A stretch of DNA of 64,000 bases from Nipponacmea schrenckii (lineage: Eukaryota > Mollusca > Gastropoda > Lottiidae). Below, one piece after another: positions 47,901-53,680 of the stretch (its first letter is position 1; each line of letters starts with the position of its first letter). Made by a program: the position numbers and the translations under genes. The notes under the pieces were generated by a model. That model worked only from the letters and a program-made list of their open reading frames with translations. It was not told the DNA's origin and made no database searches. The stretch spans positions 42,147,106-42,211,105 of the forward strand of contig JAUJPP010000005.1 in NCBI GenBank assembly GCA_030562195.1, in the 5' to 3' direction.

Positions 47901-49200
47901 GAAAAATGTTTATCTAACTGCAAATTTTGATTTCGATCTAATCAAAATTGCAAAAGTTAGAAAAAGTGTTAAATTTTAAAATTCAAAAGTCAGCAACAAA
48001 AGTAAAAATTTCAAAATTTTTAAACTGCTATTATGTAAATCTAAGTTATAAGTAGTAAATAAAAAAAGTCCGAACCAGATTGGATAAAAAAACGAGCCGT
48101 GAGTTAGTAAACAAAAATAAAATTTGTGACGTTCTACGTCATTTCCGGTAGAACAAAAATGCGCCATTTTACATTTAAACAACAACGAGCACTAGATTAC
48201 GTTACAATATCACGCCAGATTGACATTTGCAGTTATGGCTGGGGAGCGTGACCAGAAAGAGACAAAAAAAAAAAAATAGTAATTTCGAAAACAAAGCAGT
48301 GCGTTCGATGAACGCACTGCAATAATAATATTGTGATATATGATTGTAAAGATATTTTATCTGGTGGTGGTATGTAGAGTTATAGGACCTTATAGGCATT
48401 TCAAGAGTGAAAACTGACCCCAAGCCAAACGTGGTTCAAAACGACTTCCCTAGAGACAGTATGCGGATTTCTAAATGGAGCTAATTAAACCAATTGCGAA
48501 AAATGGCTTTTTTGGTTGAACACTTATTAGTTGTCAAAGATTTCTATCCAAAAATCTTACCAGAATGACAGTAGAACGGATAATTCACAAATCTTTGTTG
48601 GCCATCTTCTACTCCGTCTATCTTTATATTACAGGAGTTTTGTCGTGAACATTTCTTATAAACTTCTATTCGGTCTTCTTGCTTTACAATGTCGGGTCCA
48701 AATGTTTGCCTGCATCTACTGTAGTTGAAAGAGCCACAATCTCTATCGCTTCTGATACCGTCTTTCATTATGTAACCGAATGGTTCCATTTGAATAAATT
48801 GACCATCCTCACACTTTATTGGTATGTTCTTATCATTCTGATTATCTCTTTCACAACCACATAGAAAATTCAATCCGAGGTTATCATGATAATATGTTGA
48901 TATGGCAGAATTTGATCCTGAAAAGTCACAATAAATATACAAAGATCATTATAAATATCATTCTATATCCTGAATAGCCACGTATTTGCGATTTGACTGA
49001 TTTAGGTTTGTCGGTGTCGGATTAAATACGTTTTGCTCTAGTAAAGATGAATATAGATATATATGGTGTCGAAGAAATGACTTTTTGAAATCTCGACGTT
49101 TAAGTTTTACCTTATGACCTGTTCAGTGAAATAGAAAATAATTAAAATATGTTTTACCTTTAAAACAAAGAATTAATATCAGTAGGTACATCAAATACAT
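23774..49200 (-). CDS. receptor-like gene, copy B: SUEL-like lectin, stalk, membrane helix, ITAM-like tail (six exons)
   Basis: In gene order the exons are 49158-49200, 48561-48917, 36583-36917, 26318-26362, 24582-24807 and 23774-23930. Borders and phases match copy A. Exon lengths total 1163 nt, one short of a multiple of three because exon 3 lacks one base relative to copy A (near 36875-36885). With a normal exon 3 the protein would be about 387 residues. The stalk is longer than in copy A (TDSVDSTPVDTLTDSTTPVD region), and the tail carries YDNL-x8-YTNL, exact ITAM spacing with SxYxxL contexts. Intron 2 (about 11.6 kb) is filled with modular repeats. Intron 3 (about 10.2 kb) holds LINE, Gypsy and Crypton insertions. 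The deletion could be a consensus error. If real, this copy is a pseudogene despite an intact promoter and tail. Confidence 0.74.
23945..24377. repeat. 47-bp minisatellite, about nine copies (copy B intron 5)
   Basis: Same unit and same intron position as the array of about 55 copies at 9365-11960, so it was present before the gene duplication and has since expanded or contracted. Confidence 0.96.
24378..24581. other. intron sequence shared with copy A
   Basis: Residual homology to 11961-12219 (ttaatattaatta, gtttcaggatcattgatcga). No gene. Confidence 0.5.
24582..24807 (-). CDS. copy B exon 5: long Thr/Asp/Pro stalk and transmembrane helix
   Basis: After gtaacag it encodes RTTDTPKPKPTDS, near-repeats of DSTPVD, then TYYVSTVTLGG and a helix LTAVIIIVLVGVKIYCFL. 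The helix contains a Lys near its inner end that copy A lacks (Thr there). The exon ends TG, so the next exon's G completes Trp. Confidence 0.8.
25230..25745 (+). pseudogene. Penelope-like element C-terminus with GIY-YIG endonuclease, broken
   Basis: A frame from 25259 reads TRCKTCPFISETHYF, the Cys motif before the nuclease in Penelope-like elements. After a frame shift near 25440 another frame reads NVIYLISCKKCPKQYVGET, then LRTHFNAHRSDI, the GIY-YIG core. It is followed in further frames by HFN, KFRKSREAHWIETLNTARP and GLYS near 25730. The usual order is present, but at least two frame breaks and the missing reverse transcriptase make this a dead fragment in intron 4 of receptor copy B. 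Confidence 0.78.
25868..26290 (+). repeat. non-coding dispersed repeat, related to the 37-48 kb superfamily
   Basis: Begins gaaacaagagctgcgtgtgg and carries tttgcca-atg-tggcaaa (a 7-bp stem) near 25904-25920, tccggaagtagacgt near 26023, an aaggtcaac block and the phrase caccaagtttcgtcaaaatc. The vocabulary is shared with the intron 2 repeats. No open frame. Confidence 0.55.
26318..26362 (-). CDS. copy B exon 4: 45-bp Cys exon
   Basis: Encodes YKISVNCSGCTNTT. The length, phases and both splice sites are shared with copy A (13159-13203). Confidence 0.76.
26454..27029 (+). CDS. LINE ORF1 N-terminal part with eight tandem degenerate 2A motifs
   Basis: Open frame of 191 codons. After about 50 residues it contains eight copies of a 17-residue repeat, ILILCGAVECNPGRTNT (51 bp, 26607-27014). 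The core resembles the 2A ribosome-skipping motif D-V/I-E-x-N-P-G-P, which is known at the N-terminus of proteins of some non-LTR elements. Here seven of eight copies have Ala or Val instead of Asp, only the last has CGDVE, and all eight have NPGR instead of NPGP. The canonical final Pro is missing throughout, so skipping is unlikely. All copies share the Arg, so the array arose after that substitution. The stop overlaps the ATG of the next frame (ATGA at 27026). A related LINE at 52462 has the canonical motif. Confidence 0.8.
   Translation: MFFGNMFVLDIGEWRLLTGFYPHKIVTGKCKSINIKSYNLTSSLILILWTLLILCGAVECNPGRTSTILILCGVVECNPGRTNTILILCGAVECNPGRTNTILILCGAVECNPGRTNTILILCGAVECNPGRTNTILILCGAVECNPGRTNTILILCGAVECNPGRTNTILILCGDVECNPGRTNTTQVGI
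26607..27014 (+). repeat. 51-bp tandem repeat encoding 2A-like motifs, eight copies
   Basis: The unit begins ttaattctatgtggggctgt. Copies differ by one or two substitutions, none of which breaks the frame. The minus-strand open frames over it are shadows. Confidence 0.97.
27026..27420 (+). pseudogene. LINE ORF1 coiled-coil and RNA-binding region, broken
   Basis: The frame from the ATG at 27026 gives a coiled coil (KEEVTTIKEEIQEMRKENEV), then ANNLIFYVIKEGENSE and IDIDRVYILGKK, matching the layout of ORF1 at 52462 (NIIVNGL, EKIYVLKNRR). It stops at 27301. Sequence to about 27420 continues in another frame (LKERDIVLHSARKVF, DYSKRAREIRRAL), so there is one frame break near 27290. Confidence 0.7.
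27558..28230 (+). pseudogene. LINE ORF2 endonuclease domain, truncated
   Basis: Apurinic-like endonuclease of a non-LTR element. Visible blocks are FISWNVNGLKSKL, the catalytic-Glu block SLTETWYG, KQRGGVFVLVN, VIYGTLYVAP, and FILTGDLNARKG. The match ends near 28225, where unrelated sequence with Gypsy coding begins. The reverse transcriptase is missing. A LINE 3' end of the same style appears at 36045-36480 beyond the Gypsy and Crypton units. Confidence 0.82.
28633..29661 (+). CDS. Gypsy gag polyprotein with CCHC zinc knuckle
   Basis: Intact 342-codon frame. Residues about 45-220 form a retrotransposon capsid-like region (EVWRYFLKQFQIYC, CLTGKASDYLQ, DLDEWADRVLHLS). Residues about 260-300 are likely coiled coil. 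Near the C-terminus is the knuckle CFNCGEKGHFRPDC, which binds RNA. The stop at 29659-29661 lies just after a candidate -1 slip site that leads into pol. Confidence 0.88.
   Translation: MTFSNCPNFGNERPIPRPSYNFSGRSHQRTLPNTRPYYVQRLDLKSIPYGLCFSGYEVWRYFLKQFQIYCRNQSWFGNENLMIQCLDYCLTGKASDYLQSLLERYPDISFSMLITKLSNRFDKSDSSEVALMDFNTACQGDFEDLDEWADRVLHLSSNAYVGLPEEFVSKQNIHKLVTGYIDPVAARHVANTRPTNFEEAVEALRWYGQVSRSIPLDRNGSNAQSVPSPNNRHVSFELQKDAMVNKVRTSSKVDYGPRLEKVETDIVDLRSKLDSLDCKVDSQNAEIKSDLKKILETLNSNKRYGRSKSPVRDGVCFNCGEKGHFRPDCPKLIVKQDDSLNL
29646..31760 (+). CDS. Gypsy pol: protease and reverse transcriptase
   Basis: Open in the -1 frame relative to gag from 29646. The only overlap with gag is 29646-29661. 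Aspartic protease: TNALIDSGSDVTLLS (residues about 92-106 counted from 29673). RT: WCDYRALNQVTKKDTYPLP, FSKCDCYSAYWQI, FKRMPFGLCNAPATF, and the catalytic FLDD at 31299-31310 (usual form YxDD), then KTSKCVFF and VEFLGRIVS. The frame ends at 31758-31760 because of a small deletion where the RNase H domain should start (after ILDTD). Confidence 0.87.
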   Translation, partial: FVKLVRDSFLDRKVSRDGLKGLCVEDNFDSREGQVDRLVEKLQDDSVTKVGDVDNEEVKLEPVSSESVIGGEGAPEGLVAQVLSSRACKVTVEVGGCQTNALIDSGSDVTLLSRVFFDNLKCKSELKNLKEVTLYLAGKGTKMSGLLVGPVEIKIGPVVYIGVVYVADIAEGAILGLDILRARKAKLDLSTECLILDDHAIPFVDRNKFLSRITIPEEIKIGPRSVVRVECSIDLKIDQYFVEPLIDEELMIGRTLHSGYQNPVVCLINVTDKAIVLQENKLIGFGHEVSDAQFIQVGPVDDGKSPEYVNPLLSDSDYCHSDREKVNPCQVNVVNKDEHCDEVPVHLVDLFNRSSEFLTEDQKSVLVKVLNEFQVAFAKDEYDLGSFDAIEHKIETGDAVTIKKRKKRTPMCYSKEEETEIKRMLEKKVIEPSHSEWASRPVLVRKPDGSLRWCDYRALNQVTKKDTYPLPIIGDCLDILAGNVFFSKCDCYSAYWQIQLREEDREKTAFLTKYGLFQFKRMPFGLCNAPATFSRAINLVLHGLTWNIALAFLDDAMILGKSFEEHAENLKAVLSRFIEYNLKLKTSKCVFFRKSVEFLGRIVSGEGIAISQKHIAPVKNWPVPTCTRDVERFLGFFNYHRDIIKNLAQKAIPLYCLTGKNPFHWGEEEQNSFEDLKNSLVSPPVLGLPNDYGDFILDTDLVLL
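29649..29655 (+). promoter_or_regulatory. candidate -1 ribosomal frameshift site GTTAAAC
   Basis: The heptamer G-TTA-AAC lies in the gag frame three codons before the end, inside the 16-nt window where gag and pol frames are both open. A -1 slip there joins exactly the pol frame. GTTAAAC is a known working variant of the X-XXY-YYZ class. I did not model a downstream stem or pseudoknot. Confidence 0.6.
31761..33632 (+). pseudogene. Gypsy pol: RNase H and integrase, several frame breaks
   Basis: RNase H pieces continue from 31760 in a shifted frame (SYASSALTPCQRKY) and then in the original frame from about 31880 (FTLRTDHSSLTWLLRF, DALSRLP). Integrase: the HHCC zinc region at about 32640-32790 (CHEVPSAAHQG, CDVCNTQ) and the catalytic core with Asp in HLDFLGPLP (about 32855), Asp in IFTDQGRNF (about 33035) and Glu in NGQVERFNR (about 33140), the last in another frame. 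A GPY/F-like end follows (LSPVWKGPAVI, near 33560). Three further single-base breaks lie near 33080, 33365 and 33545. Confidence 0.83.
33854..35855 (+). pseudogene. Crypton-like tyrosine recombinase (DUF3504 type), one intron, frame-broken
   Basis: Frames at 33854-34250, 34201-34466, 34464-34882 and 35425-35855 together give a Crypton/DUF3504-type protein. It has an acidic N-terminus, then TVAKSRWAM and NWQDFRRN (an N-terminal DNA-binding-like region), then LNFALRAGKEHRSLR (first catalytic Arg block), and NHSLRATAATRLYNAG with ETTGHS (His-x-x-Arg box). A GT-AG intron at 34883-35424 joins GLR to PEKTKND in phase. Breaks occur near 34205 (frame change), 34450 and 35670. After the last break the frame reads RSDKRTSE, with Asp where related proteins usually have the catalytic Tyr (RSYKR). 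Such proteins integrate circular DNA, and several were co-opted as host genes; this copy looks dead. Confidence 0.75.
34883..35424 (+). other. intron within the Crypton-like gene
   Basis: Donor gtaagt after GGATTGAG, acceptor ctttttcag before GCCCGAG. The reading frame and the domain both continue across it. The intron contains a poly-A run near 34922 and no other feature. Confidence 0.7.
36045..36482 (+). mobile_element. LINE 3' end (Cys/His knuckle and tail)
   Basis: Reads RLNLFPTAVNLYKRNLINS followed by PLCRLC...H...C, the same C-terminal knuckle as the LINE remnants at 8070 and 17690. A long AT-rich 3' region follows, with aataaacttatat near the end. It may be the lost 3' part of the LINE whose 5' part ends at 28225; the reverse transcriptase is absent. 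Confidence 0.65.
36583..36917 (-). pseudogene. copy B exon 3, one base shorter than copy A
   Basis: The acceptor gtttcag and donor gtaaggg are intact. The start (YIIDLSQKTVKT) and the rest (PIFYFTGEKFTGQKIDCDC onward to IRGMEPDKDDIIF) lie in different frames because one base is absent near 36875-36885 relative to copy A. It is marked as broken for that reason only. The substitution pattern outside the break keeps a good open frame. Confidence 0.72.
37006..39088 (+). repeat. modular non-coding repeat, unit E1
   Basis: The 5' end is aactagatccccaggcttcg, with the tag GCAGTGCGT at 37037-37045. The body contains the recurring phrases aaccggaagtagacat, aggtcaccaaaggtcaaggg (38300) and ccggaagtgatgtcgaaa. 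An (acgc)n run sits at 37828-37860. It is more diverged from E2 and E3 than they are from each other. No coding frame is supported; the small frames at 37160 and 37868 lack any domain. Confidence 0.65.
39090..41730 (+). repeat. modular non-coding repeat, unit E2 (about 2.64 kb)
   Basis: The 5' end is aactagaaccgtgaacggta, tag GCAGTGCGT at 39117-39125. Inside, a module of about 640 bp (half-site cluster aggtcaccaaaggtcaaggt, then ccccatttttcgttttacaa) occurs twice (about 40040-40640 and 40660-41160). The 3' end keeps only gcagtgc of the expected hairpin (about 41720). Confidence 0.8.
41731..43731 (+). repeat. modular non-coding repeat, unit E3 (about 2.0 kb)
   Basis: Head-to-tail copy of E2 at high identity, with tag GCAGTGCGT at 41758-41766. 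It has the internal module only once, which accounts for the length difference. The terminal hairpin is absent at its 3' junction with E4. Confidence 0.8.
43732..44823 (+). repeat. modular non-coding repeat, unit E4 (second family, complete ends)
   Basis: The 5' end aactagaactgtgaatagta is shared with E2/E3, but the tag is different: GAGTGGCAAA at 43756-43765. The body differs (several aaggtcaaggtc phrases with atgatatagcctttt). The 3' end is a perfect hairpin at 44797-44823 whose arm begins with the same GAGTGGCAAA. Confidence 0.7.
44797..44823. other. perfect 12-bp-stem hairpin at the 3' end of E4
   Basis: Arms GAGTGGCAAATT and AATTTGCCACTC with loop TAT. It is preceded by gaaaacaaa, as is the hairpin at 48296. 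The first ten bases of the arm equal the 5' tag of the same unit. Confidence 0.9.
44824..46509. other. AT-rich non-coding repeats, no gene seen
   Basis: Contains two copies of a block with gatgtaaaatatctgggct, aaccacgcccacaaagtc and atgtcaaaatttgtg (about 45490-45580 and 45905-46000). It also has diverged pieces of the E-type vocabulary (cgccaaaggtcaacgtcac near 45690). No coding potential. Confidence 0.5.
46510..46739 (-). pseudogene. LINE ORF2 C-terminal fragment (minus strand)
   Basis: A minus-strand frame reads GHRRQGRPLHSLKRIRLGLG, then KTWNEAKRTAHNRVRWRTSV and AALFSARNEED before the stop. The order G-R-P, W-x-E-A, D/N-R-x-x-W-R is usual at the C-terminus of several LINE ORF2 proteins. 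It is an isolated fragment. Confidence 0.6.
47190..48320 (+). repeat. modular non-coding repeat, unit E6 with complete 3' end
   Basis: Matches the 3' half of E2/E3 (half-site cluster near 47480, ccggaagtgatgtcgac at 47860, gcgccattttacattt near 48160) and continues to an A-rich tract and the perfect hairpin at 48296-48320. Confidence 0.7.
48296..48320. other. perfect 11-bp-stem hairpin at the 3' end of E6
   Basis: Arms GCAGTGCGTTC and GAACGCACTGC with loop GAT. The first nine bases equal the 5' tag of units E1-E3. Confidence 0.92.
48561..48917 (-). CDS. copy B exon 2: SUEL-like Cys-rich domain
   Basis: The acceptor is ttttcag and the donor gtaagat. It is two codons longer than copy A (STYYHDNLGLNFLCG). 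The eight cysteines are conserved, with changes such as MEPFGY for MEPPGY and RCRQTFG for ICSKSFG. Confidence 0.76.
49158..49200 (-). CDS. copy B exon 1: signal peptide
   Basis: ATG at 49200-49198. The 43 coding bases and roughly 200 bases of upstream sequence are nearly identical to copy A, pointing to a recent duplication or gene conversion. Confidence 0.77.
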
Positions 49201-49305
49201 AGTGAACTGTTTCTACCCTCGTCCTGGTATCTTGGTTTGATTTTCCTTATTGAAGTAAAGATATGATTTGAACAATGGTGTCTAATATACATCCTCATTC
49301 CTTTG

Positions 49306-49313
49306 TATTTATA
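49306..49313 (-). promoter_or_regulatory. candidate TATA box of receptor copy B
   Basis: Minus-strand TATAAATA about 106 nt before the ATG at 49200. The position and surroundings are conserved with copy A over roughly 200 bp. Confidence 0.5.
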
Positions 49314-49584
49314 TAATTTTATTATAATATACCTGCCGTTATGCAATAGCATAGATATTTGTCATTTTGGTCATGGTTCAATGGCCCTGTACTATACTCT
49401 ATAAAGATTCACGTCATCCTCTGTTGATAGTATATGCAGTATAGCTTCGTGTGACAGAGTTTTTGCATCTACAGTTTATTCTTATTAAATAGAATCAACA
49501 AACAATTTTCTACCAGACTAATTTTTACAACTGGCTGTACATCCACGTGTCAAAAATGGCTACTCCTTGAAGAGTGTCCACATA

Positions 49585-51838
49585 GCCAGTAATGTTTATT
49601 TATTGTTTCGTGTGTATTATTTATATAACAGAACCATACGTAGTTTCGTGTGTATTATTTCTATGTAAGAACCATACGTAGTTTCGTGTGTGTTATTTCT
49701 ATGTAAGAACCATACGTAGTTTTGTGTGTGTTATTTCTATGTAAGAACCGTACGTAGTTTCGTGTGTGTTATTTCTATGTAAGAACCATACGTAGTTTTG
49801 TGTGTGTTATTTCTATGTAAGAACCATACGTAGTTTCATGTGTATTATTTCTATGTAAGAACCATACGTAGTTTCATGTGTGCTATTTCTATGTAAGAAC
49901 CATACATAGGTTCGTGTGTGTTATTTGTATGTAAGAACCATACGTAGTTTCCTGTGTGTTATTTCTATGTAAGAACCATACGTTGTTTCGTGTGTACTAT
50001 TTCTATGTAAGAACCATACGTTGTTTCGTGTGTATTATTTCTATGTAAGAACCATACATAGTTTCGTGTGTATTATTTCTATGTAAGAACCATACATAGT
50101 TTCGTGTGTGTTATTTCTATGTAAGAACCATACGTAGTTTCGTGTGTATTATTTCTATGTAAGAACCATACATAGTTTCCTGTGTGTTATTTCTATGTAA
50201 GAACCATACGTTGTTTCGTGTGTATTATTTCTATGTAAGAACCATACGTTGTTTCGTGTGTATTATTTCTATGTAAGAACCATACATAGTTTCCTGTGTG
50301 TTATTTCTATGTAAGAACCATACGTAGTTTCGTGTGTATTATTTCTATGTGAGAACCATACATAGTTTCATGTGTGTTATTTCTATGTAAGAACCATACA
50401 TAGTTTCGTGTGTGTTATTTCTATGTAAGAACCATACGTAGTTTCGTGTGTATTATTTCTATGTAAGAGCCATACGTAGTTTCGTGTGTGTTATTTCTAT
50501 GCAAGAACCATACGTAGTTTCGTGTGTGTTATTTCTATGCAAGAACCATACGTAGTTTTGTGTGTATTATTTCTATGTAAGAACCATACGTAGTTTCGTG
50601 TGTGTTATTTCTATGCAAGAACCATACATAGTTTCCTGTGTGTTATTTCTATGTAAGAACCATACATAGTTTCGTGTGTGTTATTTCTATGTAAGAACCA
50701 TACGTAGTTTCGTGTGTGTTATTTCTATGCAAGAACCATACGTAGTTTCGTGTGTATTATTTCTATGTAAGAACCATACGTTGTTTCGTGTGTATTATTT
50801 CTATGTAAGAACCATACATAGTTTCCTGTGTGTTATTTCTATGTAAGAACCATACATAGTTTCCTGTGTGTTATTTCTATTTAAGAACCATACGTAGTTT
50901 CGTGTGTATTATTTCTATGTAAGAACCATACATAGTTTCCTGTGTGTTATTTCTATGTAAGAACCATACGTAGTTTCGTGTGTATTATTTCTATGTAAGA
51001 ACCATACATAGTTTCCTGTATGTTATTTCTATATAAGAACCATACGTAGTTTCCTGTGTGTTATTTCTATGTAAGAACCATACATAGTTTCCTGTATGTT
51101 ATTTCTATATAAGAACCATACGTAGTTTCGTGTGTGTTATTTCTATGTAAGAACCATACATAGTTTCGTGTGTGTTATTTCTATGTAAGAACCATAGGTA
51201 GTTTCGAGTGTATTATTTCTATGTAAGAACCATACGTAGTTTCGTGTGTATTATTTCTATGTAAGAACCATACGTAGTTTCGTGTGTGTTATTTCTATGT
51301 AAGAACCATACGTAGTTTCATGTGTGTTATTTCTATGTAAGAACCATACGTAGTTTCGTGTGTGTTATTTCCATGTAAGAACCATACATAGTTGAGTGTG
51401 TGTTATTTCTATGTAAGAACCATACATAGTTGAGTGTGCGTTATTTCTATATAAGAACCATACGTTGATTCGTGTGTGTTATTTCTATGTAAGAACCATA
51501 CATAGTTTCATGTGTGTTATTTCTATGTAAGAACCATACGTAGTTTCGTGTGTGTTATTTCCATGTAAGAACCATACATAGTTGAGTGTGTGTTATTTCT
51601 ATGTAAGAACCATACATAGTTGAGTGTGCGTTATTTCTATGTAAGAACCATACGTAGTTTCGTGTGTGTTATTTCTATGTAAGAACCATACATAGTTGAG
51701 TGTGCGTTATTTCTATATAAGAACCATACGTTGATTCGTGTGTGTTATTTCCATGTAAGAACCATACATAGTTTCGTGTGTGTTATTTCTATGTAACCAT
51801 ATGTAGTTTCGTGTGTGTTATTTCTATGTAAGAAACAT
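49585..51838. repeat. 38-bp minisatellite, about 59 copies
   Basis: The unit begins gtagtttcgtgtgtgttatt and ends tctatgtaagaaccatac. Variants (cgtg/catg/cctg, gtagt/ttgtt) appear in blocks near 51340-51480 and 51540-51720, suggesting higher-order duplication of groups of units. Confidence 0.96.
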
Positions 51839-51899
51839 AATCATGGAAGACTTGATAGAATTTTATTAGTTCTGTAATTTATTAAGTATTTCTAGTCTA

Positions 51900-52345
51900 C
51901 TATTATTTGTATTACCCCAAACTGTAGAACAATAGTCGCAAAAAGGTTATACATAACTATTATAAAATGAAGCAATCAGTTTTCAATTTAATAAAAATAC
52001 AATTTTTGAGGCTAATCAGTTTTGAGAGTGTTTTGATTTTGCAATCATATTCTAAATGGTGATCAATAGTAAGAACTAACAATGTCAAGTTATTCCGAAC
52101 TATGTATTATACCTTGACTGAAATAGCCATCTTTCTTGTATCATGGAATTCACCATCCGATTTGATTGTTAGTAAAGGAAAACAGCCAAACAAAAGTCTG
52201 TAAATAACAATCCAAACTGAATAAATGATAGCTGAGGATTATCTCAGGTTGCTATATTGAACCATGTCACTCATTTACAGATTGATATAGATAGATTCAC
52301 CTCGAGTCATATCCTTATTAGTATATTGAGATAGAACTACCAACC
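51900..52345 (-). pseudogene. third receptor copy (C): broken tail exon and 3' flank
   Basis: Homologous to 23465-23890 of copy B, including the 3' flank (attaccccaaactgtagaac). The exon remnant 52239-52335 reads SQYTNKDMTRGESIYINL, then an in-frame stop at 52277-52275, then MSDMVQYSNLR and the ancestral stop position at 52241-52239. Homology ends at about 52340, where a dispersed repeat and a LINE begin. The rest of the gene is missing from this side. Confidence 0.78.
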
Positions 52346-52461
52346 TTCTGGCATCTTCATAATTTCAAGTTATTCCGAACTAAGTCTTATACAAAGCAGT
52401 GGCTATTGTAGTCAAAATATAAGTTCAAAGGTAGTAATAGTCAAGTTAGGGATATTAAAAG

Positions 52462-53292
52462 ATGGCGGATGTGGTGAAAGACACGTTGATGAGGAGCTCT
52501 GAAGCAACAATAAATTACGCTCTAGGTAGGACAAATTTCGACTTGCTACAACTTTGTGGAGATGTCGAAAGGAATCCTGGACCACCTAAAACGAGATTAG
52601 GGAACGGGAATAGAGAAGGCGAGTCGCAAATGAGTGAAAACACTTCGTCGAACATACTTGATGCAATACACAACCTCCACCAAGAAATGGTAGAAATAAA
52701 ATCGAGTGTCAAAGACATTCCTTCACTAAATAGACGTGTTGGGCAGTTGACGGATAGTATAACTTCAATGAAAGAAGAAATGAAAGGTTTGAAAGCAGCA
52801 ACAACCAATATGGAAAAAGAAAACAACGACAGAACGAAGAAAATTGATTTACTCGAAAGGAAAATGGACGCCATTGAAAATGAAAACAAACAACAAAATA
52901 TCATTGTAAATGGGTTACATGTTAATCAAAAAGATACAAGAGAAGAGAAAGAGGTAAAGTTCAGAAGTTTTTTATCTGATATTTTAGGAATTTCGCAGTA
53001 TGTACCAATAGAAAAAATATATGTTTTGAAGAATAGACGCAATTCCCTTCTTGTGAGATTGAATAATTTGGCCGACAAGAGTATGATATTTAATGAGGCT
53101 ATGAAGCAGAGAGAGAAGTCCGATGTCAAAATTTCCAACGATTATTCCTTTAATATTCGACAAACAAGAAAGGAATTAATCCCCTTTATGGTGACCGCAA
53201 GAGAAGAGGGGAAAGCTGCACGTTTGAGGTTTGACAGATTAGAAATAGATGGTAAGATGTATACTATAAACGAACTCCAGTCAAAACAATGA
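52462..53292 (+). CDS. LINE ORF1 with canonical N-terminal 2A motif
   Basis: 276 codons, starting at the ATG in aaaagATGGCGG. Residues 28-41 read LLQLCGDVERNPGP, a full match to the 2A consensus D-V-E-x-N-P-G-P, with predicted skipping between Gly40 and Pro41. Residues about 60-145 are heptad-rich (coiled coil: KEEMKGLKAATTNMEKEN, RKMDAIENENKQQ). Then QNIIVNGL and EKIYVLKNRRNSLLVRL resemble an RRM, and RQTRKELIPFMVTAREEGK an RNA-binding C-terminal domain, as in ORF1 proteins. The peptide released before the 2A site would be about 40 residues with no obvious signal sequence. Confidence 0.85.
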   Translation: MADVVKDTLMRSSEATINYALGRTNFDLLQLCGDVERNPGPPKTRLGNGNREGESQMSENTSSNILDAIHNLHQEMVEIKSSVKDIPSLNRRVGQLTDSITSMKEEMKGLKAATTNMEKENNDRTKKIDLLERKMDAIENENKQQNIIVNGLHVNQKDTREEKEVKFRSFLSDILGISQYVPIEKIYVLKNRRNSLLVRLNNLADKSMIFNEAMKQREKSDVKISNDYSFNIRQTRKELIPFMVTAREEGKAARLRFDRLEIDGKMYTINELQSKQ

Positions 53293-53328
53293 AATGTAGG
53301 TCAGACCCAATGTGAATCACGTGCATCT

Positions 53329-53680
53329 TTGTGTATAGAAAACGTAAACAATAACAACAGTCTCAATGTGAATCAGCTTAAATGGATGACTTGGAATGTG
53401 AACGGTCTGAAAAGTAAACTTAGTGATCACGAGTTTATAGAATATGTAAAGCAATTTGAAATAATATGTTTGATTGAAACATGGTGTGGTACAGATTTAG
53501 AATTATCGCAGTATTTTCCAAACTTTACTCTATTCAAATGTGTGCGGGGGGATGGTAAACAAAGGGGTGGAATTATTGTTCTTGTCAAGCAAAATTTGGT
53601 TGGTGGTGTTCAGAGACTCTTTTAGTATTTCATCGAAAGGGTTGTACTGAAATTTGATGGTAACTACTTCGGACTTGAAG
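53329..53680 (+). pseudogene. LINE ORF2 endonuclease start, interrupted
   Basis: Reads LKWMTWNVNGLKSKL, then LIETWCG and KQRGGIIVLVK, the same endonuclease as at 27558 with clear similarity. One frame break occurs near 53623 (stop after VQRLF, continuing in another frame), then the gap. Confidence 0.8.

Larger units (their letters stand above)
52395..53680 (+). mobile_element. 2A-carrying LINE, 5' part, cut by the scaffold gap
   Basis: Probable short 5' UTR, an intact ORF1 (52462-53292) and the start of ORF2. It is better preserved than the other LINEs. The gap removes most of ORF2, so full length cannot be judged. Confidence 0.82.
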
